Below, one piece after another: positions 1 to 7,972 of a DNA stretch of 64,000 nucleotides. This stretch comes from CAVUBL01 sp963739795 (GTDB lineage: Bacteria > Acidobacteriota > Thermoanaerobaculia > Multivoradales > DATKCC01). How positions within the stretch are numbered: the first letter of the stretch is position 1; each line of letters begins with the position of its first letter. The position numbers were made by a program, and so were the translations under genes. Under the pieces are notes generated by a model. The model saw only the letters and a list, made by a program, of their open reading frames with translations, was not told where the DNA came from and did no database searches. The stretch covers positions 100,450 to 164,449 of the forward strand of contig CAVUBL010000004.1 of assembly GCA_963739795.1 (NCBI GenBank). The letters are read 5' to 3'.

Positions 1-108
1 ATCGAGGCCCAGGCCGCGGCCCCCGCCGTCCCCCTCTACTCCTTGGCGGTGGGGGCGATCTTCTTCTGCGTTCCGCTGGTCTTCGGCAAGCGCCCGGGCC
101 CGGGCTGA
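1..108 (+). CDS. C-terminal end of a membrane protein (partial)
   Basis: The frame is open from the first base and stops with TGA at 106-108. The 35 visible residues contain one hydrophobic stretch (LAVGAIFFCVPLVFG) followed by a short basic and proline-rich tail, which looks like a last transmembrane helix with a cytoplasmic end. The start lies outside the window. Too little is visible to name the family. Confidence 0.5.
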   Translation: MEAQAAAPAVPLYSLAVGAIFFCVPLVFGKRPGPG

Positions 109-150
109 AGTTCGCTGAGGTCTGTCGAAGGGGCGAGGGCCTGCCCCGGT

Positions 151-2529
151 CTACCCTCCGACCACAGCCTTCAGGATCCTCTGCACTTCGGCGGGGTTGG
201 CCTTCCCCCGGCTCTCCCGCATCACCTGCCCCACGAAGTAGCCCAGGAGCTTCGCCTCTCCGGCGCGGAGGCGCTCGGCTTCCTCCGGGTGCTCGGCGAG
301 GACTCGGGCGACCAGGGGATCCAGGGCCGAAGCGTCGCTCACCTGCTCGAGGCCCCGCTCGCGGGCGATCGCCCGCGGGCTGCCGCCCGCCTCGACGAGA
401 CGTGCGAAGACCTCCCGGGCCAGCGGCGTCGAAAGGGTGCCGTCGTCGACCAGCGCCACCAGCTCGGCCAGCTCGGCGCCGCCGAAGGGGAGCTCGGCGA
501 GGGGGCGCTCCTTGGCCTCGCGGAGGAGGTCGTTGACGATCCAGTTGGCGATGGCGCGGGCGTTGTCGTGGCGCGCGAGCGCCTCCTCGAAGAGCTCCGC
601 ACGGGCCGGATCTTCAGCCAGGAGGCGGGCGTCCTGGGCGTCGAGGCCGCGCTCGCCGCGGAAGCGCTCGAAGCGCTCCAGAGCCTGGGGATCGAGGCCC
701 TGCCGCGGGTCGGGAGGTGGAGAGGGGCGGCCGGATTTCCCTGCGTCGGGCTCGGCGACCCCGGTGGGCTCGGGCCCCGTGGCGGCGGCCGGTGCGGGCT
801 CGCGGCTCTCCTGCCGGACCCAGCCGTCGCGCAGGGTCACGATCCGGTTGAACACCGGCGCGCCCTCGGCCGACGCCTTGGGATCGAGAAAGAAGAAGCC
901 CTGGCGCTCGAACTGGAAGCGGCTCCCCGGCGCGGCGGAGGCGACGCTCGGCTCGATCCGGGCGCCGCGGGCCACCACCAGGGACTCGGGGTTCAGGTAG
1001 GTCCGGTAGTCTTCGGCTCCGGCCGCCGGCCGGGAGACCGTGAACAGACGGTCGTAGAGCCGGACCTCGGCCTCGAGGGCGCTGCCGGCCGACACCCAGT
1101 GGATCGTCCCCCGGACCTTCCGGCCGTCGGGGGCCGAGCCGCCGCGGGTCGCCGGGTCGTAGGTGCAGCGGACCTCGGTCACCCGGCCCGTGGCCTCGTC
1201 CTTGACCACTCCGGTACAGCGGATGAAATAGCCGTAGCGCAGGCGCACCTCGCGGCCCGGCGCCAAGCGGTGGTAGCCCTTGGGCGGGTCCTCGGAGAAG
1301 TCGTCGCGCTCGATCCAGAGCTCGCGGGAGAAAGGGAGCGCCCGCGAGCCCGGCTTGCCCACGTCCCGGGGGAAGTAGGGCGCCTCGAGCTCCTCGGCTT
1401 GCCCCGCAGGGCTCTCCGGGTAGTTCTCGATCACCACCTTGAGCGGGTCGAGAACCGCCAGCACCCGTGGCGCCTCGGTGTTGAGGGCGTCGCGGATCGA
1501 GTGCTCGAGCAGGGCGTAGTCCACCACGTTGTCGGCCCGGGCGACGCCCACCCGCTCGCTGAAGTCACGGATCGCCGCCGACGGCACCCCGCGCCGGCGC
1601 AGGCCCGAGAGGGTCGGCATCCGGGGGTCGTCCCAGCCCTCGACGTGTCCCTCCCGGACCAGCTCCAGGAGCCGCCGCTTCGAGAGCACCGTGTAGGAGA
1701 GGTTGAGGCGGGCGAACTCGATCTGGCGCGGGTGGGGCTCCGGCTCGCCCACGGCGTCGAGGATCCAGTCGTAGATCTCCCGGTTGTTCTCGAACTCCAG
1801 GGTGCAGAACGAATGGGTGATGCGCTCCAGGGAGTCAGAGAGGCAGTGGGTGAAGTCGTAGAGCGGGTAGACCGACCACGCTGAGCCCCGCCGGTAGTGC
1901 TCCGCGTGGCGGATCCGGTAGAGGAGCGGGTCGCGCATCTTCATGTTGGGCGCAGCCATGTCGATCTTGGCCCGCAGCACGGCGGCGCCGTCCGGAAGCT
2001 CGCCGGCGCGCATGCGGCGGAACAGCTCCAGGTTCTCCTCGACCGAGCGGCTGCGGTACGGGCTCTCGCGGCCCGGCTCGGTCACCGTGCCACGGTAGGC
2101 GCGGATCTCGTCCTCCGAGAGGCTGTCGACGTAGGCCAGGCCCTTCTCGATCAGGGTCTCGGCCCGGTCGTAGAGGGCCTCGAAGTAGTCCGACGCGAAG
2201 TGCAGACCGTCCCACTCGAAGCCGAGCCAGCGGATGTCTTTCTGGATCGACTCGACGTACTCCATCTCCTCGGTCTCGGGGTTGGAGTCGTCGAAGCGCA
2301 GGTTGCAGGTGCCGCCATTCTCCCCGGCGACACCGAAGTTGAGGCAGATCGACTTGGCGTGGCCGATGTGGAGGTAGCCGTTGGGCTCGGGGGGGAATCG
2401 GGTCGCGATCCGGCTGTGCTTGCCGGAGGCGAGGTCCGCGGCGACGATCGCCCGGATGAAGTCCCGGGGCTCGGCTTCCGAAGGGGCCTCGGTGGCGGCG
2501 GTCAGGGTGTCTGTGCTCGAGTCGGTCAT
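151..2529 (-). CDS. glnS: Glutaminyl-tRNA synthetase with C-terminal YqeY-like domain
   Basis: This class Ic synthetase charges tRNA-Gln with glutamine in the cytoplasm. The 792-residue product starts at an ATG at 2529. The open frame continues upstream, but only through repeat sequence, so the family-like start beginning MTDSSTD is preferred. The HIGH-type motif is seen as PPEPNGYLHIGHAKS and the KMSKS-type motif as VLSKRRL. The catalytic core and anticodon-binding barrels take up about 560 residues. After a proline-rich linker, the last ~180 residues form a GatB/YqeY-type helical domain ending in KANPAEVQRILKAVV. This layout is known from Deinococcus GlnRS, where the tail helps bind tRNA-Gln. 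The gene lies 139 bases downstream of queA, separated by one GC-rich palindromic repeat. Confidence 0.95.
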   Translation of the reverse strand: MTDSSTDTLTAATEAPSEAEPRDFIRAIVAADLASGKHSRIATRFPPEPNGYLHIGHAKSICLNFGVAGENGGTCNLRFDDSNPETEEMEYVESIQKDIRWLGFEWDGLHFASDYFEALYDRAETLIEKGLAYVDSLSEDEIRAYRGTVTEPGRESPYRSRSVEENLELFRRMRAGELPDGAAVLRAKIDMAAPNMKMRDPLLYRIRHAEHYRRGSAWSVYPLYDFTHCLSDSLERITHSFCTLEFENNREIYDWILDAVGEPEPHPRQIEFARLNLSYTVLSKRRLLELVREGHVEGWDDPRMPTLSGLRRRGVPSAAIRDFSERVGVARADNVVDYALLEHSIRDALNTEAPRVLAVLDPLKVVIENYPESPAGQAEELEAPYFPRDVGKPGSRALPFSRELWIERDDFSEDPPKGYHRLAPGREVRLRYGYFIRCTGVVKDEATGRVTEVRCTYDPATRGGSAPDGRKVRGTIHWVSAGSALEAEVRLYDRLFTVSRPAAGAEDYRTYLNPESLVVARGARIEPSVASAAPGSRFQFERQGFFFLDPKASAEGAPVFNRIVTLRDGWVRQESREPAPAAATGPEPTGVAEPDAGKSGRPSPPPDPRQGLDPQALERFERFRGERGLDAQDARLLAEDPARAELFEEALARHDNARAIANWIVNDLLREAKERPLAELPFGGAELAELVALVDDGTLSTPLAREVFARLVEAGGSPRAIARERGLEQVSDASALDPLVARVLAEHPEEAERLRAGEAKLLGYFVGQVMRESRGKANPAEVQRILKAVVGG

Positions 2530-2594
2530 GGCGCGCTCCCGTGGAGCCCTGAAGCGTACTGGAAGGCGGCGGGCAAATGAAGGGGAGAAACCCC

Positions 2595-2659
2595 GGATCC
2601 CCCGCCACCCCCCGATCCCCTTCCCGCTCCCGAGGGGCAAGGGGGGGACGCCCCCACCC
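2595..2659 (+). repeat. GC-rich palindromic intergenic repeat, copy 1
   Basis: This is a C-rich left arm, a CTCCCGAGGGGC-type centre and a G-rich right arm ending GACGCCCCCACCC. It belongs to a family recurring at 15490, 17827, 21088, 26101, 26166, 37484, 46322 and 58669. This copy lies between queA and glnS, just upstream of the glnS start. Confidence 0.75.
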
Positions 2660-2668
2660 GATCTACCG

Positions 2669-3751
2669 TCAGGAGCCTTCGTGGCGCTCGGCGAGCATGG
2701 CGTCGCCGTAGGAGTAGAAGCGGTAGCCGCGCTCGACCGCCTCACGGTAGGCGGCGAGCACCCGCTCGCGGCCCGCGAAGGCCGAGACCAGCATGAGGAG
2801 GGTCGAGCGGGGGAGGTGGAAATTGGTGAGGAGCACGTCCACCGCTCGAAAGCGGTAGCCGGGGTAGATGAAGAGCTCCGTGCGTCCGGAGCCCGAGGGC
2901 ACCGAGCCGTCCGGACGGGCGGCGCTCTCCAGGGTGCGCACCACGGTGGTGCCGACCGCCACGACCCGGCCCCCACGGGCCCGGGCGGCGGCCAGGGCCT
3001 CCTCCGCCGCCTCGGGCACCTCCCAGCGCTCGGCGTCCATGGCGTGCTCGTGGACCAGGTCTGCGGTCACCGGCTTGAAGGTGCCGATGCCCACGTGCAG
3101 GGTCACCTCGGTCCGCTCGACGCCGCGCTTGGAGAGGCGCTCGAGGAGCTCGGAGGAGAAGTGCAGGCCGGCGGTCGGCGCGGCGATGGCGCCGGCCCGC
3201 CGGGCGAAGACCGTCTGATATCGCTCCCGGTCCTCGGGCCGATCGGGCCGCTTGATATAGGGCGGCAACGGCACGTGGCCGAGGCTCTCGAGGTGGGGCT
3301 CCACGGGCTCGGAGAACCGGACGAGGTGGCGGCCGTCGCCGCGCGCCCCCAGCGCCTCGACCTCGAGGCCGTCTTGGAAGCGGATCCGGGCTCCCGACCG
3401 GAGCTTGCGCCCGGGCCGGGCGAGGACCTCCCACTCGAGGGACTCGCCACCCGGCGCCTCGTCGCCTTCAGCCGGAGCGCCTCCCCGGGGCTCGACGAGC
3501 AGGAGCTCGACCCGGCCTCCGAGCTCGCCCCCCTCGAGGACCCGACGGCCATAGAGGCGGGCGGGGATCACCCGGGTGTCGTTGACCACCAGGAGGTCAC
3601 CGGGCCGGAGGAGCTCGGAAAGGTCGGCCACCCGGCGGTGACGAGCCTCGCCCCGGGCGTCGAGCACCAGGAGGCGGCTCGCGCCGCGGGGAGCGGGCTC
3701 CTGGGCGATCCGGTCGTGGGGGAGGTTGAAGTCGAAGTCTCGGACGAGCAT
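2669..3751 (-). CDS. queA: S-adenosylmethionine:tRNA ribosyltransferase-isomerase
   Basis: QueA transfers and isomerises the ribosyl moiety of S-adenosylmethionine onto 7-aminomethyl-7-deazaguanine in tRNA, giving epoxyqueuosine at position 34. The product is 360 residues, the usual family length. It starts MLVRDFDFNLPHDRIAQEP, the characteristic QueA amino terminus, and contains the conserved PTAGLHFSSELL and HVGIGTFKPV segments. It ends shortly after a family-like GYRFYSYGDAML segment. It precedes glnS on the same strand, so the pair may be co-transcribed. No other queuosine gene is in the window. Confidence 0.96.
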   Translation of the reverse strand: MLVRDFDFNLPHDRIAQEPAPRGASRLLVLDARGEARHRRVADLSELLRPGDLLVVNDTRVIPARLYGRRVLEGGELGGRVELLLVEPRGGAPAEGDEAPGGESLEWEVLARPGRKLRSGARIRFQDGLEVEALGARGDGRHLVRFSEPVEPHLESLGHVPLPPYIKRPDRPEDRERYQTVFARRAGAIAAPTAGLHFSSELLERLSKRGVERTEVTLHVGIGTFKPVTADLVHEHAMDAERWEVPEAAEEALAAARARGGRVVAVGTTVVRTLESAARPDGSVPSGSGRTELFIYPGYRFRAVDVLLTNFHLPRSTLLMLVSAFAGRERVLAAYREAVERGYRFYSYGDAMLAERHEGS

Positions 3752-3793
3752 TCCGCTAGGCCCGCCCGCAGTCCAGGACCCGAGCCGGCAAGG

Positions 3794-3948
3794 TCTCGCG
3801 CAGAGGCGCAGAGTCGCAGACGCGCGGTTCAGTAGAAAGGCTCATCGACGAGACGGGTGACGCCATCTTCGAGCCGATGGGCGCCGAGACTCTCCTCGAT
3901 TCCAGCCATCGATCGCCCTCCTCTGCGTCTCTGCGCCTCTGCGCGAGA
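3794..3948. repeat. Inverted-repeat element with CTCTGCGCCTCTGCG arms
   Basis: Perfect 20-bp inverted arms (TCTCGCGCAGAGGCGCAGAG at 3794-3813 and its complement at 3929-3948) flank about 115 bases. Inside, on the minus strand, a 26-codon frame runs from an ATG at 3909 to a TGA at 3829. Arms of this CTCTGCGTCTCTGCGCCTCTGCG type recur in many bacterial genomes. The enclosed frame is too short to identify. It may be a remnant of a gene once carried between the arms. Confidence 0.6.
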
Positions 3949-3988
3949 ACATGACCTGCATGGCTCGAGATGTGGGACACGGGAAGCG

Positions 3989-5197
3989 TTAGCCGGTGCG
4001 GACCTGGCGGAGGACTGGGACCGCCACCGCCAGGGCGATGGCCATCAATCCGGCGGCCGACCAGAAGGGCCAGGCCGGTCCGATGCGGGCGAAGACCCAG
4101 CCGCCCCAGATGGGACCGACTCCGCGGGCGAGGGCGCCGAGGGAGCGGGTCACGCCGAGGGTGCCGCCCTGGCGGTGCTCCTCGGTCATGCGGCTGATCA
4201 GCCCGAGGGTGGAGGGGTTGTGGAGACCCATCCCCACGGCGAGGAGGGCGGTGGTCCCGCCGAGCAGGACGAGCCGCGCCCCCACCGGCAAGAAGAACAG
4301 GCCCAGGGCCATGAGGGCTATGCCGGCGAGGACCAGGCGGGGCTCCCCGAAGCGTTTGACCAGCCGGCCCAGGAGCCCGCCCTGCACGACCACCATCACC
4401 ACCCCGAGAAACGCGAAGAGCCAGGCGGTGGCGAAGAAGCCGAAGGAGTAGCGCTTCTCGACGAACAGGCCGAGGGTCGCCTCCATGTTGGAGAAGGCGA
4501 AGATGACCAGGAAGTAAAGGAGCATCAGGCCGGCGACCGGGCGGTTGGCGGTGGCGCCGCGCAGCGACTCACGGCTCAACCAGCGCGCGTCGGGGCGGCG
4601 CCTCTTCTCGGGGGGCAGGGACTCGGGCAGGAGGAAGAACGCCAGCCCGAAGTTGACCACGGCCAGCGCGCCGGCCGCGGCGGGCACGGCGGCGTAGCCG
4701 AGCTGGCCCATGACGCCGCCGAGGACCGGGCCGAGGACGAAGCCCAGGCCAAAGGCGGCGCCCAGCAGGCCCATGCCCTTGGCCCGCTCTTCGGGGCGCG
4801 TGATGTCGGCGATATAGGCCTGGGCGATGGAGTAGTTGGCGGCGGCCACGCCGGAGGCGGTGCGGGCGATGAGCAGGATGGTGAAGGAGTGGGCGAAGGC
4901 GAAGAGGGCGTAGGCGCCGACGGCGCCGACGATGGAGACGAGGAGAACGGGGCGCCGGCCGACGCGGTCGGAGAGGCGGCCCCACAAGGGGGCGAAGAGG
5001 AACTGGGCGAGGCTGAAGGAAGCGAACAGCATGGCGACGCCGAAGGGGTGGGCGCCGAACTCCTGGGCGTAGAAGGGTAAGAGGGGCAGGACCATGCCGA
5101 AGCCCAGGAGGTCCAGGAGGACGGTGAAGAAGACCACCAGCAAGGGGCCATGGCGGCGGGGAGAGCGCGGGGCGGAGGAGGGCTCGGAGTCGGGCAT
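3989..5197 (-). CDS. MFS transporter (DHA1/TetA-like drug exporter)
   Basis: This is a 402-residue major facilitator protein of the inner membrane with about 12 hydrophobic segments. The first helix reads LLVVFFTVLLDLLGFGMVLP, typical of the TetA/Bmr drug:H+ antiporter group. The loop 2-3 signature is present as GRLSDRVGRRPVLL, and a motif C-like GLGFVLGPVLGG lies in helix 5. A proton-driven exporter of a hydrophobic compound is the likely role, but the substrate cannot be read from sequence. It stands alone, between the queA-side inverted repeat and a tandem-repeat block. Confidence 0.9.
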   Translation of the reverse strand: MPDSEPSSAPRSPRRHGPLLVVFFTVLLDLLGFGMVLPLLPFYAQEFGAHPFGVAMLFASFSLAQFLFAPLWGRLSDRVGRRPVLLVSIVGAVGAYALFAFAHSFTILLIARTASGVAAANYSIAQAYIADITRPEERAKGMGLLGAAFGLGFVLGPVLGGVMGQLGYAAVPAAAGALAVVNFGLAFFLLPESLPPEKRRRPDARWLSRESLRGATANRPVAGLMLLYFLVIFAFSNMEATLGLFVEKRYSFGFFATAWLFAFLGVVMVVVQGGLLGRLVKRFGEPRLVLAGIALMALGLFFLPVGARLVLLGGTTALLAVGMGLHNPSTLGLISRMTEEHRQGGTLGVTRSLGALARGVGPIWGGWVFARIGPAWPFWSAAGLMAIALAVAVPVLRQVRTG

Positions 5198-5946
5198 CAG
5201 GAGACGGAGTGTAGCAAGGGGGGGAGGGTGCGTGGGCCGGGGCGGAGCGGGGCTCCCGCTCGGGGGAACGGCGCGCGCTGCTCGGACGGTGGGGCGTCGG
5301 CGCGCGCCTCGGCTTCACCCCGTGTCGGCGCGCTTGTGGACTCCAGCCGGGGTCGGGCTCACGGGGCTCAGACGCCCCCCGGGCGGGAGCCCCGCTCCGC
5401 CCCTGCGTCCGGTGGTTGTTGGGAGGCTCCCCCGCCCGCGCTTGGTGGGGAGAGTGGGGGATCTACGGGGTGGGCGGTTGTGGTGTGGTGGCGCGCGCCT
5501 CGGCTTCACCCCGTGTCGGCGCGCTTGTGGACTCCAGCCGGGGTCGGGCTCACGGGGCTCAGACGCCCCCCGGGCGGGAGCCCCGCTCCGCCCCTGCGTC
5601 CGGTGGTTGTTGGGAGGCTCCCCCGCCCGCGCTTGGTGGGGAGAGTGGGGGATCTACGGGGTGGGCGGTTGTGGTGTGGTGGCGCGCGCCTCGGCTTCAC
5701 CCCGTGTCGGCGCGCTTGTGGACTCCAGTCGGGGTCGGGCTCACGGGGCTCAGACGCCCCCCGGGCGGGAGCCCCGCTCCGCCCCTGCGTCCGGTGGTTG
5801 TTGGGAGGCTCCCCCGCCCGCGCTTGGTGGGGAGAGTGGGGGATCTACGGGGTGGGCGGTTGTGGTGTGGTGGCGCGCGCGGCTGGGGTTCACCCGTGTC
5901 GGTCGGGTGGGCGCTTCGGCCTGCGCCTTGCGCCTCCCGGCCCCTC
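5198..5946. other. Non-coding block dominated by a tandem repeat
   Basis: No convincing gene is seen in these 749 bases. Bases 5198-5300 form the MFS upstream region and include a sequence around 5232-5250 that is the reverse complement of the repeat's GGGAGCCCCGCTCCGCCC segment. Bases 5301-5873 are the 191-bp tandem array. Bases 5874-5946 are a degenerate partial unit leading into the end of the ABC permease gene. Confidence 0.7.
5301..5873. repeat. 191-bp direct tandem repeat, three near-identical copies
   Basis: Units begin at 5301, 5492 and 5683, each with CGCGCGCCTCGGCTTCACCC. I saw only one base difference (CCAGCCGGGG versus CCAGTCGGGG in the third unit). A diverged partial fourth unit follows at 5874. 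The period is not a multiple of three, so open frames across it change frame from copy to copy and are not genes. Near-identity implies recent duplication or ongoing homogenisation. Confidence 0.92.
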
Positions 5947-6996
5947 CTACGCCCCGGTCTTCGGATCCCAGAGGTCTCTGAGGTGGTCGCCCAGGAGGTT
6001 GAAGGCGAGGACCGCCAGGACGATGGCGAGGCCGGGGAAGGTGGCGACCCACCAGGCGGTGGTGAGGACTCCGCGGCCGTCGGCCACGATGTTGCCCCAA
6101 CTCGGGGTCGGGGGCTGGACGCCGAGCCCGAGGAAGGAGAGGGCCGACTCGGCGAGGATGACGTTGCCCACCGCCAGCGTCGCTTGGACCATCACCGGGT
6201 TGAGGGCGTTGGGCAGCAGGTGCCGGAGGAGGACGCGGGCCGGGTGCATCCCCAAGCCCCGGGCCGCGAGCACGAACTCCCTCGTCTGGAGGCCCAGGAT
6301 CTCGGCGCGGACCAGGCGGCTGACGGGCATCCAGGAGGTGGCGGCGAGCACCAAGATGACCAGGGCCGTCGAGGGCCGGAAGAGGGCCGTGAGGGTGAGG
6401 ACCAGGAACAGCCAAGGGAACGCCAGCAGGGCGTCGACCCCGCGCATCAGGACCGCATCCAGCAGCCGCGGCCCGGTGGCGGCGACGGAGCCCACGAGGA
6501 GCCCCACGGTCATGGCCAGGCCCACGGTGAGCAGGGAGATGGCCAGGGAGATCCGCGCGCCGTAGACGATGCGCGAGGCGAGATCGCGTCCGAAGCCGTC
6601 GCTGCCCAGGAGGAAGAACCTGTGGTCGGCGACGCCGTCCGGAGTCAGGTTGGTGATCTCGGCGGCGGGATAGAAGGTCTCCTTGCCGAGGCGCTCGACC
6701 CACAGGCCGTCCGAGGTCCGGCGCACCCGGTCGGCCAGCAGCCCGCGGCCCTCGGTGAGCTTCACCGCCGCCAGGTTCGTGCCCGGCGGGCGGTACTGGC
6801 CGGCGGCGGCATCGAATTGCTGGTCGGGATCGTAGGGAGCGATCCAGGGCGCGGCGAGGGCGACCGCCGCCAGCACCGCCACGAGCAGCCCGCCCGCAGA
6901 GCGCGCCGCCCGCCGCCAGGCTCCGGGTCGGCTCGTCGATCCGCCGTCGGCCCGCCGCCGGCTCGCTCGGGCTTTCCGGGTCTCAGTCGCGAGCAT
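5947..6996 (-). CDS. ABC transporter permease, DppC/OppC-like
   Basis: This is one of two integral membrane subunits of a peptide/nickel-type (PepT family) ABC importer. The 349-residue protein has one N-terminal transmembrane helix, a long extracytoplasmic loop typical of OppC proteins, then the permease domain. The EAA coupling loop reads EFVLAARGLGMHPARVLLRHLLPN. Its start overlaps the end of the upstream permease gene by 14 bases, indicating coupled translation. The loop between helices 1 and 2 is longer than usual. Confidence 0.93.
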   Translation of the reverse strand: MLATETRKARASRRRADGGSTSRPGAWRRAARSAGGLLVAVLAAVALAAPWIAPYDPDQQFDAAAGQYRPPGTNLAAVKLTEGRGLLADRVRRTSDGLWVERLGKETFYPAAEITNLTPDGVADHRFFLLGSDGFGRDLASRIVYGARISLAISLLTVGLAMTVGLLVGSVAATGPRLLDAVLMRGVDALLAFPWLFLVLTLTALFRPSTALVILVLAATSWMPVSRLVRAEILGLQTREFVLAARGLGMHPARVLLRHLLPNALNPVMVQATLAVGNVILAESALSFLGLGVQPPTPSWGNIVADGRGVLTTAWWVATFPGLAIVLAVLAFNLLGDHLRDLWDPKTGA

Positions 6997-7957
6997 CGCG
7001 CACCCGCGGGTCGGCCGCCGCGTGCAGCACGTCGGCCAGGAAGTTGCCCGCCACCACCAGGGCGGCGGTGAGAGCCGTGACCGCGAGGATCACGGGGTAG
7101 TCGCGAGCCAGGATGGCCTGGTAGGCCGTCCGCCCCAGGCCGGGCCAGGAGAACACCACCTCGAGGACCAGGGAGCCGTTGAGTAGAAAGGGCAGGGAGA
7201 GCCCCAGGAGCTGGATCACGGGGACGAGGGCGTTGCGCAGGGCGTGCACCCATACCACCCGCCGCTCGGAGAGGCCCTTGGCCCGCGCGGTCCGGATGTA
7301 GTCCCCCTCGAGCGCTTCGATCATCCGGTTGCGCACGAAGCGTACCGTGGCCCCGGCCGAGGCCAGGCCGAGGACCAGCGCCGGCAGCACGAGGTGGCGA
7401 AGCAGGTCCAGGAACGAGGCCCAGGGGCCGAGGGTTTCCGAGGCCACCGAGTGGATGTGGCTCGCCGGCAGGATCGGCCAGGTGAAGGCGAAGAGGAGGA
7501 TCGCCATCAGCCCGAGCCAGAAGAGGGGCATGGAGAAGAAGAGCAGGCTGCCGATCCGAAGGACGGCGTCGAGTGGGCCTCCCCGCCGCCGCGCGGCGAC
7601 CACGCCCAGCGGCACGCCGACCAGGTACTGGACCCCGAGGGCTCCTGCCGTGAGGATCAGCGTGGGCCCCAGCGCCTGGCCCAGGATCCGGGTCACCGGT
7701 CGTCCCTGGGAGATGGAGATCCCCCAGTCCCAGGAGAGGACGACGGCCTTGAGCCAGAGCAGGTACTGGACGACGAGGGGCCGGTCGAGACCGTAGACCT
7801 GGCGCAGCCGGCGGATGCTGGCGGCCGTCGCCCGCTCGCCGGACAACATGATGGCCGGGTCGCCGGGGAACAGATGGATCAGGAAGAAGGTGAGGGTGAG
7901 GATGAGCAGCAGCAGGAGGATCGCCGCGGCCAGGCGGCGGATGAGCAGCTTCCCCAT
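6983..7957 (-). CDS. ABC transporter permease, DppB/OppB-like
   Basis: This 324-residue permease carries the OppB-type start (a first transmembrane helix followed by FFLIHLFPGDPAIML) and the coupling-loop sequence DYIRTARAKGLSERRVVWVHALRN. With the downstream permease it should form the transmembrane channel of an importer for peptides, nickel or similar solutes. It begins 15 bases after the substrate-binding protein gene, and all three lie in one transcription unit. No ATPase gene is present nearby, so the ATPases must be encoded elsewhere. Confidence 0.94.
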   Translation of the reverse strand: MGKLLIRRLAAAILLLLLILTLTFFLIHLFPGDPAIMLSGERATAASIRRLRQVYGLDRPLVVQYLLWLKAVVLSWDWGISISQGRPVTRILGQALGPTLILTAGALGVQYLVGVPLGVVAARRRGGPLDAVLRIGSLLFFSMPLFWLGLMAILLFAFTWPILPASHIHSVASETLGPWASFLDLLRHLVLPALVLGLASAGATVRFVRNRMIEALEGDYIRTARAKGLSERRVVWVHALRNALVPVIQLLGLSLPFLLNGSLVLEVVFSWPGLGRTAYQAILARDYPVILAVTALTAALVVAGNFLADVLHAAADPRVRDARD

Positions 7958-7972
7958 GGGGTCTCGGTCGGC

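Noticed and set aside
109..132. GTTCGCTGAGGTCTGTCGAAGG motif after the first partial gene
   Set aside because: It resembles short repeats seen in other genomes, but no second copy was found in the window.
5301..5873. CRISPR array
   Set aside because: Units are 191 bp and directly abutting, with no unique spacers and no cas genes in the window.
5198..5946. A riboswitch controlling the MFS gene
   Set aside because: No known riboswitch core was recognised. The region is explained by repeats.
5150..7071. Long plus-strand open frames across the tandem repeat and the ABC permease gene
   Set aside because: The 191-bp period shifts frame each unit and the sequence has no domain. Such frames arise because stop codons are rare in GC-rich DNA.
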